DNA from: Novipirellula caenicola
GTDB taxonomy: Bacteria > Planctomycetota > Planctomycetia > Pirellulales > Pirellulaceae
Assembly (NCBI RefSeq): GCF_039545035.1
Contig: NZ_BAABRO010000033.1
Location: 1 to 41,827 of the forward strand
Length of the DNA: 41,827 nt
Direction of reading: 5' to 3'
Shown piece after piece: positions 10,296-18,104 of this stretch (its first letter is position 1; the number at the start of each line of letters is the position of its first letter). A model generated the notes under the pieces. The model did not search any database, had not been told where the DNA came from, and saw only the letters and a program-made list of their open reading frames with translations. A program made the translations under genes and the position numbers.

Positions 10296-12581
10296 TCAGA
10301 CGGCCATTTCAGACTGGGATTCGATTGAGACTGAATCGTCGGTGAAGAAATCGATGACACCCGTTTCGACGTCGTACATCGCACCGACAACAAGGAAATC
10401 GCCGGTTTCGACTGCGCGGCGGATTGCTTGGCTGCGATTGACAATTTCATCGACCGCACGCAAGACGTTCTTCGTGGCAACCCGATTGACACACTCATCG
10501 AACGTTTCGTGATCCAATGCGGCATCGCCGCAACACTCCTCGTCGACCGATTCTTGAATCTCCGAGACAAACGTGTGTGTCTTAGAACATCCGTTAGTCC
10601 GTTCGCTATCTTGTCGTTCACGCAAAAATTTCAATGACGAGGTCACGGCACCACAACGCGTGTGCCCCATGACAAGCACGAGTTTTGCGCCGGCACCGGT
10701 AACGGCGTACTCGATGCTGTCCAGTGAATTCGTGCCGATGACATTGCCGGCCACTCGCACGCTGAAGATGTCACAGATGCCGAGATCGAAGACCAACTCC
10801 GTTGGTACCCGCGAATCGATACAGCTTAGCACTGCCGCAAGCGGAGGTTGCCCTCCGGCGGTAGTGTCGATTGGTCGGCCGAACCCACGCGAAATTCGAC
10901 GATCTGTGTAAAACCGCTTGTTGCCTTGGCCCAGAATATCGAGCACTTGCGCAGGAGTCAGGCGATCGTGAGAGTCCCGCGTAAGGTAGCCTCCCGGCGG
11001 AGTCTCTTGCTGCAAGTCGTACTTGTCACGGAAGCCACGCAGACTGACACTCACTCCGCGAGCAGGCCCCGTTTTCTCTTTGAATTCCCGTATCAGCCCC
11101 AAGACGTCGGGATCAATGTAGTCCGACTCGGACGCGTCCAAAAGTAACTTTGAACCAGATTTCGCTTGATTGAACATCGTATCCAGCGCCGCACGATTCA
11201 AGAAACTGACTTGGTTTGCCAGTTCAACATGCACCACGTCGCCGTCGATGTGTGGTTCGATGACCCGACGAATCGGGCGACGTAAATTGCTGTTCAGGAT
11301 GAATAGAACACTGACGACAAGCCCAATCAGAATTCCGATTAGCAAATCACTATACACGATCGCGATGACGGTGATGATGAATGGCGCGAATTGATACCGC
11401 CCCTGTTTCCACATCGAGCGGAACATCTCTGGACTCGCCAATTTGAATCCGGTGTGGATCAAAATGGCGGCTAATGCTGCCAGCGGAACCATGTTGAGAT
11501 AGACCGGAAACAGCCCAACACAAACAAGTAACAAGACACCATGAAGGATCGCAGACCGTTTTGAAACAGCGCCTGCGTTGATGTTGACCGAGCTGCGGAC
11601 AACCACCGATGTCACCGGAATCCCGCCGATCAGTCCGGCAACGACATTCCCCGCACCTTGTGCCCATAACTCGCGGCTGCCCGGAGAATGACGTTGACGC
11701 GGGTCCAGCTTGTCGGAGGCTTCGAGATTGAGAAGCGATTCCAACGAGGCAACAATGGCAATCGTCACCCCTGCTACGTAGACCGCTGGGTTCGTCCATT
11801 GTGAAAAGTCCGGGAACGTCAAGAAACTACCAAATTCCGACAAACTTTCCGCAATCGGTATCTGGACCAAATGGCTGGCGCCAATCGACCATCCTTCGCC
11901 GAATCGTGAAAATAGTAGCTGCAAACCCACCCCCATCAGCACGACGACAAGGGGGGCGGGAATGCCCGAGTTTTTGAGCGGTTTCGAGCGAGACCAAACT
12001 ACCAGCAGAGCGAGCGAAATGAACCCGACAACGGCAGCACCCAAATGGACCTCGCCTTGAAAAATGGTTGCGATTTCAGAGAAGGTGTTCTCGTGATCCG
12101 GCTGCGAGAATGACATCTCACCTTCGGGATCGGTATCGTGCCCGAGCAAGTGAGGAAACTGTTTGAGCATCAGGATTACGCCAATCGCCGCTAACAGCCC
12201 CTTAATGACACTTGACGGAAAGAAGGCAGACAACGCACCGGCTTTCGCAATCCCAAGTCCGATTTGAATCACCCCTCCAATAACCACAGCAAGTAATAAC
12301 GCATCAAATGCGCCAAGATTTGCAATCTGCGTAGCCACCACCGCGGTTAGCCCTGCCGCAGGTCCACTGACGCTGGTCTGCGAACCACTCAGAGCACCAA
12401 CCACGATTCCGCCAACAATCCCGGCCACAATTCCAGAGAACAGGGGGGCACCCGAAGCAAGGGCAATACCAAGACACAGCGGCAACGCCACGAGGAAGAC
12501 GACGAGGGATGCGATTGAATCGCGAAAAAGGTTGTTTGCCAGTGATGTCGTTGCGGTTTTGTCATCCATGCGTGATGCCAT
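10296..12581 (-). CDS. SulP-family anion/bicarbonate transporter fused to STAS and beta-carbonic anhydrase
   Basis: 761 residues, inner membrane. Residues about 15-430 form the SulP transporter: LFRDSIASLVVFLVALPLCLGIALASG, SGPAAGLTAVV, many helices, and SLESLLNLEASDKLDP. A short STAS region follows (about 440-535; VHVELANQVSFLNRAAL, KLLLDASESDYIDPDVL). The last ~215 residues are a beta-carbonic anhydrase: zinc Cys587 in SCIDSRVP with the Asp589-Arg591 dyad, and His640 and Cys643 in GHTRCGAV. Such fusions are thought to import bicarbonate or a related anion and interconvert it with CO2 at the membrane. A GAGGA Shine-Dalgarno lies six bases before the ATG at 12581. The gene stands alone, convergent with the sulfatase. 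Confidence 0.93.
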   Translation of the reverse strand: MASRMDDKTATTSLANNLFRDSIASLVVFLVALPLCLGIALASGAPLFSGIVAGIVGGIVVGALSGSQTSVSGPAAGLTAVVATQIANLGAFDALLLAVVIGGVIQIGLGIAKAGALSAFFPSSVIKGLLAAIGVILMLKQFPHLLGHDTDPEGEMSFSQPDHENTFSEIATIFQGEVHLGAAVVGFISLALLVVWSRSKPLKNSGIPAPLVVVLMGVGLQLLFSRFGEGWSIGASHLVQIPIAESLSEFGSFLTFPDFSQWTNPAVYVAGVTIAIVASLESLLNLEASDKLDPRQRHSPGSRELWAQGAGNVVAGLIGGIPVTSVVVRSSVNINAGAVSKRSAILHGVLLLVCVGLFPVYLNMVPLAALAAILIHTGFKLASPEMFRSMWKQGRYQFAPFIITVIAIVYSDLLIGILIGLVVSVLFILNSNLRRPIRRVIEPHIDGDVVHVELANQVSFLNRAALDTMFNQAKSGSKLLLDASESDYIDPDVLGLIREFKEKTGPARGVSVSLRGFRDKYDLQQETPPGGYLTRDSHDRLTPAQVLDILGQGNKRFYTDRRISRGFGRPIDTTAGGQPPLAAVLSCIDSRVPTELVFDLGICDIFSVRVAGNVIGTNSLDSIEYAVTGAGAKLVLVMGHTRCGAVTSSLKFLRERQDSERTNGCSKTHTFVSEIQESVDEECCGDAALDHETFDECVNRVATKNVLRAVDEIVNRSQAIRRAVETGDFLVVGAMYDVETGVIDFFTDDSVSIESQSEMAV

Positions 12582-12589
12582 TGTGAGTC

Positions 12590-14357
12590 CTCGTTAGCGT
12601 GGGCGCCGATTTCAGTTGCCGCCGGAACAGCGTGGGTGGGTCTTTCGGGTTGCGCGACGGCGTCAATGCAAACGCTGCGGCGGACCGGGGGATTGCTCAG
12701 GTTACTCTGCTTGTACGCCAACACCTAGGAGTTCCCTTCTTTTGGGGTGCTACTCTGGTCATTGCCGGTGAATCGGAGTCAATCTGGAATAGTAGCTAAT
12801 TTAAGCCCTGGAGGAATGGAGTCCAGACGACTGAATTTCTTTCACTCATGCCCGAAAGATTTTTGGATGAAGTTTTGAAGTAGACTCAGCTTCAAGCAAA
12901 CAGTAACAGGGCTGGCATTGCTCTGCCTTGGATACTCGCTAGCTAGGCATATCATGCCGCGTGCAACACCGCGATTGACCCTATGCTCAAGTGCGACCAG
13001 GTGTTTGTGGGGTTTGCCGCCATCAAGATCCGACTTCTGAAACCTGGTCGGCTGCAGCGTGATCAGGTGGGGCGTCGTCACAGCAAGATTGCCTGTTTTC
13101 AACCAGGAACACCTTGATCAACTTCCTTTGTCACGTGGTGCATATCGTTGCCGACGAAGGCCAATTTTCCGTAAACATACTGGGGGCAACGATTCCTCTT
13201 GTCGTTGCAGTTCATCGACCTCAATCGCAAGCCAATTCACTCGCGGCATTGGGCGAGCGAATACATTTTAACAACGACCGCTTCCGCTGGTCCGTTTCCA
13301 TACGGCTGACTCGGATGCTCCATTATCGTCTCACGAGGGTGTCGCGTTGCCATGTGGTTAACCTTCGAGGCAAACGGAATTGTGACCAGTCCACAGTGGA
13401 TGCCGGTTGCCTGTTTAAACTGCAGTTCTACTTTGGCTGCGATCGCATGCGATACGAACGCAGGCGAAAAGTCTTGCACGTCCTAGCACGATCGACCTGT
13501 GATTTGGCACTGTGTGAGAACGCATCTGAGGCGGAAGCTTGGCTGCGGAATTCGTGAAGGATTTCGATTTTCCAAGGGGGGATGCCATGCTGACGAAAGT
13601 CTTGACGGGCTGTTGATTTAGTCGTGCGACAGACTAGAAAGTCCATTGTGCAACATCGACGGACTAGGAAGTCCATCGTACATCCCTTGCCGTTGGACGG
13701 ACTTCCTAGTCCGTCCAATACATCATTGTTGGCAAGCTCGCGGGCTAGGCGTTTGCAACCGTCGGCTGCTCGCGAACGATCGCTTGGCGGCGAGCCATGC
13801 GAGAGAGTTCGATCGCGAGGGGGGGAATCGTTACTGCAGCGTGATGTCCTTCCTGATTTGCGTCGACAGCAAATGCGAGCCCTCGCAAAACAAAAATGGC
13901 GATCAACAAGATGGGCGTCGAACGCGGTGACTTTTCGAGTTAGCAGCAAGTCGAGCAAACTTGCCACGTTGTCTCTGGGGGGCAAAGAGGGGCACAATAC
14001 GTTTGACGTGTCTCGCGATCCCCCAAGAACATGCTGAGCAACACCGAAAGATGCTCTGTCTCAAGTCGGTCTTTTGGGGCGAGGATGGTTTGTAGTGGCT
14101 TGGGAACTTGGTGACACATTGCAACCGCAAGGTTTGGGGTTACAGCAGAGCGGCCGCTGGATAATATAGTACCGCCGCAAAGGTGACCGAGATGCATCGC
14201 AAAGCAGTGCAGCGTATTGCCAAGCGATTGGTTAACGCCGGACCGCTGTGTGATGGATCATTCCATTTCGATGACGTTGGCACCTTGAAACAAGTCGGCC
14301 GACCTCGTCGATCGGATTTGCGTCTCACGATTTAAGCCAAGAACGAAGTAAAAGTCA
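12590..14357. other. Gene-poor interval of about 1.8 kb
   Basis: No gene can be supported. Open frames (for example 13114-13557 plus, 13237-13479 minus, 13940-14197 minus) resemble no family I know, overlap each other on opposite strands and lack good starts. 12590-12840 must hold the SulP promoter. Minus-strand frames at 13100-13480 and 13900-14200 have somewhat protein-like composition and could be decayed genes. A truncated palindromic element lies at 13591-13721 (listed separately). Confidence 0.5.
13591..13721. repeat. Truncated palindromic element next to half of its target palindrome
   Basis: The left flank CGAAAGTCTTGAC (13594-13606) is followed at once by GGGCTGTTGATTTAGTCG and the GACTAGGAAGTCCATCGTAC arms, CCCTTGCCG and a further GGACGGACTTCCTAGTCCGTCC hairpin. 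The expected right end (CAACAAGCC and the GACTTCCGCTAC flank) is missing, so the copy is cut off on the right. Confidence 0.65.
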
Positions 14358-16334
14358 GTGTCAAAAATGAACTTCGCGAGCACGAACATCATTGGCCATG
14401 CGTACTGGGGGGTGGCATTGATTTTGCGAGTCAGCGTACTCGCGATTGCGATGACGTCGTTGGCCCAAGCGGCAAATTCACCCGGTGATCTTATGCAGCG
14501 AGCCATTCGTCTGCAAAGCAATCTGGACGGTATTACCGATAGCCCCGAATCCGTATTGGAAGCGTTGGCGGTTGTGCAGCAGTACGAACACGCCGTGGGG
14601 CCGCTGTTTATGAACACGGCAACCAAACGAGGATTTTCACGGGAACCATCTGACAAGCTCAAGTTAGAACACGCCATCTTTGACATCCAGCAGGCGTTGA
14701 TCGATCGGGCTTACACGGCCGAGGGTTTGCAACGGTTTCACAAAATCTTGAATGGCAAACGGTTCGAGACGTCGCAGTACTTCCCCGGCGCGATCGACCC
14801 GCCTGTGAATCCAAAGACGACGTACAAGGTGCAGATCAATGCGTCTCAGCCGACCGCATGGGGGTCACCCGTCGCTGGACACGACAGCCCGGCTCGGCGT
14901 CCAACGGGATGTTATTTGGCGCCCGGCAGTATCGTGTTGGTCGCGGTGCCGCAAGCCATGGTCAATAAAGGCTATAACATTCGGGTGGGGGCGCATTCGT
15001 GGGACTTGCAAAAGAAGCCCATCATCAAACGACTCGATCGCGTGTCGTTGGTTTATCCGATCACCAAGACGTTGACCGGGATCGCGAATCCGCTTGGGGG
15101 TGGAATCTATATCGAGGTTCCCTATCAAGCGAATCTTGGCATTCAAGAAATTCAGGTGCGTGGTGCGGTTCGGGCACCCTTCTATTCGGCACGCAGTTTC
15201 GAGACAACGCCTTTGGCAAAGTGGCGGAGTGAAGAGCGAAGGCAACCGGCGCCATGGGCTGATTTTGAGTCGGACAAGTTCATGATGCAGGTCCCCAGTG
15301 CCTGGGTTCGACAACTGAACGATCCCGAAACCTTGATGCAAGATTGGGACAAAGCGATGGACGGCGTCTCGGAACTATTCGGGTATCCGTTGGTTCGATC
15401 AAAAACGGTGCTATATCTGCAAGCCGACGTAACCATGCGCGGATCGGCGAACTTTCCCGGTTACCCGCAATCCAATTATGCCTTTAATCCCTACCAGCTT
15501 GAGCTCAATAAATCGAGGCACGCTTGGATGGTCAAAGGCCCCCAATACGCGGATTGGACCGTGTTCCATGAGGTTGGGCACTCACAACAGATTTCCAAGT
15601 TTCGTGGCGAGACGGAGGCCGTTGTGAACTTGCCACACGCGGCCATCATGAATAACAAGTTCGGGATGCCTCTGGATAAGGCGTTCGGTGAATCTGTCGG
15701 TGGCAAAACTCAAATGTCTTTGGACGAAGCGGCCATCACGTGGATGGTCACAGAAAACTTTCGGCAGGGCAAGCCGATGAATCATTCCAATAAGCCGGGC
15801 GATGAAATGAAGTATCAACATCGTGGCTACGGCAAGTACGTCGAGATCGCTTACTTATTCGGCTGGGATGCGTTGGGGCGATTTTGGCGTGCCGAAAATG
15901 AACGCTGGAAACCGGGAGATCGTGTCCCGCAGAATTCCGATCCAACCGACGCCCGAATCTTGCGGTTGTCCAAGGCAGCGGGAGTGGACCTGACACCGCT
16001 AATTCATTTCTGGGGCATCCAGCCGCAGAACCCGGCGGCATTGGCTAGATCGATTCGGGCAGCGGGCTTGAAACCGTCGCCACGAATTAAGGAGCGATTG
16101 GAACACTATATGACGATCGTCCCTCAAAATAACGCTGATTTTCGCAGGCATACCAAGGTGGCTTATCCGCGAGGATTGGGGCAAGCAAAGGATCCCAAGT
16201 ATGGTGAGGGGTGGTACCAAGTTTGGCTGACGAAATACGACGAGTCGCACAGGAATGCCGCTAAAGAGGCGATCCAGGATATCGTACGTCGTTATTTCGA
16301 CTCGCAACCGGATCGCCGATCGAACGCAGGCTAG
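14358..16334 (+). CDS. Secreted M60-family (enhancin-like) zinc metallopeptidase
   Basis: 658 residues with a signal peptide (ILRVSVLAIAMTSLAQAANS). The middle has the M60 N-terminal region: RRPTGCYLAPGSIVLVAVP, then GYNIRVGAHSWDL and NPLGGGIYIEVPY. The zinc site is FHEVGHSQQISKFRGETE: His404, Glu405, His408 and a downstream Glu418 or Glu420, matching HExxH-(8-28)-E. WMVTENFRQG, YVEIAYLFGWDALGRFW and LIHFWGIQPQNP follow as in the family helical part. M60 peptidases cut glycosylated proteins such as mucins, so this enzyme likely attacks glycoproteins outside the cytoplasm. The start is a GTG at 14358; the ATG at 14367 is about as likely. The gene stands alone, with a hairpin terminator after it. 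Confidence 0.9.
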   Translation: MSKMNFASTNIIGHAYWGVALILRVSVLAIAMTSLAQAANSPGDLMQRAIRLQSNLDGITDSPESVLEALAVVQQYEHAVGPLFMNTATKRGFSREPSDKLKLEHAIFDIQQALIDRAYTAEGLQRFHKILNGKRFETSQYFPGAIDPPVNPKTTYKVQINASQPTAWGSPVAGHDSPARRPTGCYLAPGSIVLVAVPQAMVNKGYNIRVGAHSWDLQKKPIIKRLDRVSLVYPITKTLTGIANPLGGGIYIEVPYQANLGIQEIQVRGAVRAPFYSARSFETTPLAKWRSEERRQPAPWADFESDKFMMQVPSAWVRQLNDPETLMQDWDKAMDGVSELFGYPLVRSKTVLYLQADVTMRGSANFPGYPQSNYAFNPYQLELNKSRHAWMVKGPQYADWTVFHEVGHSQQISKFRGETEAVVNLPHAAIMNNKFGMPLDKAFGESVGGKTQMSLDEAAITWMVTENFRQGKPMNHSNKPGDEMKYQHRGYGKYVEIAYLFGWDALGRFWRAENERWKPGDRVPQNSDPTDARILRLSKAAGVDLTPLIHFWGIQPQNPAALARSIRAAGLKPSPRIKERLEHYMTIVPQNNADFRRHTKVAYPRGLGQAKDPKYGEGWYQVWLTKYDESHRNAAKEAIQDIVRRYFDSQPDRRSNAG

Positions 16335-16345
16335 CCATAAAAGCG

Positions 16346-16372
16346 AAACAGCTCAATTGAAAGAGCTGTTTT
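16346..16372 (+). terminator. Rho-independent-like terminator after the M60 gene
   Basis: AAACAGCTC (16346-16354), an 8-base loop, then GAGCTGTTT (16363-16371), a perfect 9-bp stem ending in TTTT. It begins 11 bases after the peptidase stop codon. Confidence 0.65.
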
Positions 16373-16398
16373 GTGGCATCGTTCGGTACACGATGACA

Positions 16399-16567
16399 CG
16401 ACGGATCGTCATCTTCTCCAGTCCGGTGAAAACCACCAATCCGCTCAGCACCATCAACCACAGCAAGTGATCGCAGAGCGAGTGATAACCAGCGACTACG
16501 AGGGATCACGTCAAGAAACCGAAGTCGCCCCGCAACCAGGTCGACCAGCGACAGGATGCACGCTTTA
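16399..16567 (-). pseudogene. Decayed, internally deleted copy of the membrane-protein gene at 19744-20460
   Basis: The minus strand here reads ACILSLVDLVAGRLRFLDVIPRSRWLS, matching ACILALVHLYAGRLRFLDVIPRSRWLS near the start of the gene at 19744-20460. A second block, GGTTTTCACCGGACTGGAG against GGTTTTCTACGGGCTGGAG, matches its VVFYGLEKM region. About 105 bases present in the intact gene between these blocks are missing. Both loci also share CTGATTTAGCGT just upstream of the gene start, so the copied segment reached beyond the coding region. It is too short and frameshifted to work. The shared text is seen directly; the direction of copying is inferred from the damage. Confidence 0.75.
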
Positions 16568-16584
16568 AAAAAAACTGATTTAGC

Positions 16585-17151
16585 GTAGCGGAACTCGTCA
16601 AGAGTTTCGGGAGGCGTGGGCGTCGTGGGCCGAAAGTCTTGACGACTTCCGCTACGGCAAATTGACGCAAACTTGATAGGCGAAAATACTTCGCCGCGCT
16701 GCGTTTGTGAGCTTCTGAATTCGCGGCGAACCCAACGCAGTAGCGCATTCTCTGTAGCGGAACTCGTCAAGAGTTTCGGGAGGCATGGGCGTTGTGGGTC
16801 GAAAGTCTCGACGACTTCCGCTACTGCAAATCAACGCAAACTTGATAGGCGAAAATACTCCACCTCGCTGCGGTTGTGAGCTTTTGAATTCGCGGCGAAC
16901 CCAACGCAGTGATGCATTCTCCGTAGCGGAACTCGTCAAGAGTTTCGGGAGGCATGGGCGTCGTGGGTCGAAAGTCTTGACGACTTCCGCTACGGCAGAT
17001 TAACGCAAACCTGATAGGTGGAAATACTTCACATCGCTGCGTTTGTGAGCCTTTGGATTCGCGGCGAACCCAACGCAGTGATGCATTCTCCGTAGCGGAA
17101 CTCGTCAAGAGTTTCGGGAGGCATGGGTGTTGTGGAACGAAAGTCGTGACG
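16585..17151. repeat. 169-bp tandem repeat, three full copies and one interrupted copy
   Basis: Units start at 16585, 16754, 16923 and 17092, exactly 169 bases apart each time, each with GTAGCGGAACTCGTCAAGAG. Each unit has an imperfect long hairpin (GTAGCGGAACTCGTC ... GACGACTTCCGCTAC) followed by ~90 bases of more ordinary sequence with GAATTCGCGGCGAACCCAAC. The fourth copy is cut at 17151 by a palindromic element. Frames that run through the array are by-products of the repeat, not genes. Confidence 0.85.
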
Positions 17152-17270
17152 GCTTGTTGATTTAGTGAAGGTTCCTGCGGCAAGGGGTGTGGGATCGACT
17201 TCCTAGTCGGCCAATGGTGGATTCGACGGACTAGGAAGTCCATCGGACGACTAAAGCAACAAGCCGCCCG
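17151..17270. mobile_element. Palindromic element inserted in the fourth 169-bp unit
   Basis: It begins GGCTTGTTGATTTAGTGAAG straight after GAAAGTCGTGAC and ends ACTAAAGCAACAAGCC before GCGACTTCCGCC. In intact units the two flanks are joined (GAAAGTCTTGACGACTTCC). An inner hairpin (GACTTCCTAGTC ... GACTAGGAAGTC) is present. About 120 bases, with no coding capacity. The insertion is read from comparison with intact neighbours. Confidence 0.75.
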
Positions 17271-17637
17271 CGACTTCCGCCGCGGCAAAAGGGCGTGGTT
17301 CGGTAAACCGAAGTTTAATTTGCAAGCGTTTGCAGCAGCACTTCTTTTGATCGCTGACTTCTTCGTCGGATGCAAGTGTTTCCTCGCCGACTCCACCGCG
17401 TCTTCAACGACAACGTGATGCGACGGTGATCTGAATTTTTTGGCGGAGCCATCGTTCGATGGGCGCGCTCGTTGCGGGGGTCGTGGTAGATAACGCATTT
17501 TACTGTCGATCGTTTCACCACACCTAACGTGAGGCCCGTCATGCCGAAACGTGGTCGATCACCACCCACCAAATTGTTGTTTCAGCGAACAATCTTGTCT
17601 TCGAAACCTTCAATTCACATTCACACGGAGCTAACCG
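17271..17637. other. Intergenic stretch before the acidic secreted protein gene
   Basis: Starts with the right half of the interrupted 169-bp unit (GACTTCCGCC), then about 340 bases where I see no gene. The end must contain the promoter for 17638. AACGGAGCT just before 17638 offers only a weak Shine-Dalgarno. Confidence 0.4.
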
Positions 17638-18009
17638 ATGCGAATCAACACTCGATCTTGGCTAGCGAGTCTGGCTAGTGCCATCGCACTTGCCGTCGTT
17701 TCCTTCCAGCCGGCAACCGCAGACGATTATGAGTGGGACCCGGGCAAGGGGTATCACGAAGAGGAATGGTATGACCCAGGCGACTGGTTCGATTCAGACT
17801 CGTCCGTCGACTATGAAAATGACTACTTCGGTAGCTATTACGACAACGATGAGTTCGACGATGGCGAAGCGTGGTACGGCGACAACTACTACAGCAACGA
17901 CTGGTATGACGACGAACCCGACTTCGATAATTGGTACGACGACAACGAGTACGGGCTAGACGACGAGGGCCCCGTCGGTGTCGATCGGTACGACGAATTT
18001 TACGAATAG
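17638..18009 (+). CDS. Small secreted Asp/Tyr/Trp-rich acidic protein of unknown function
   Basis: 123 residues. A clear signal peptide (SLASAIALAVVSFQPATA, cleavage near residue 29) is followed by about 94 residues of extreme composition: Asp, Glu, Tyr, Trp, Asn and Gly in loose repeats such as EEWYDPGDWF, DNDEFDDGEAWYGDNYY and NDWYDDEPDF. There are no Cys or Lys residues after the signal and almost no basic ones. It belongs to no family I recognise. A strongly anionic, aromatic, probably disordered exported protein could bind calcium or other cations or sit in the cell wall or matrix (inference). The next gene, 95 bases on and in the same direction, is a secreted PDZ protein, so the two may be co-expressed. 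Confidence 0.75.
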   Translation: MRINTRSWLASLASAIALAVVSFQPATADDYEWDPGKGYHEEEWYDPGDWFDSDSSVDYENDYFGSYYDNDEFDDGEAWYGDNYYSNDWYDDEPDFDNWYDDNEYGLDDEGPVGVDRYDEFYE

Positions 18010-18104
18010 ATCCATGCTGCGACTCGCTTCAGAACGAGTCTAGTCATGGCGACTCAATTCAATTGAGTTCATCCGCCTTTCCCCAATCATTAGGAACAAA
18101 CGCA

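Noticed and set aside
13114-13557. 147-codon plus-strand frame as a gene
   Set aside because: Cys/Arg-rich text with no family likeness, opposite frames of similar length, and no Shine-Dalgarno. Not supportable.
16585-17151. CRISPR array
   Set aside because: Units of 169 bases are alike over their whole length, with no short repeat plus variable spacer pattern and no cas genes. The same reasoning excludes the 210-bp arrays.
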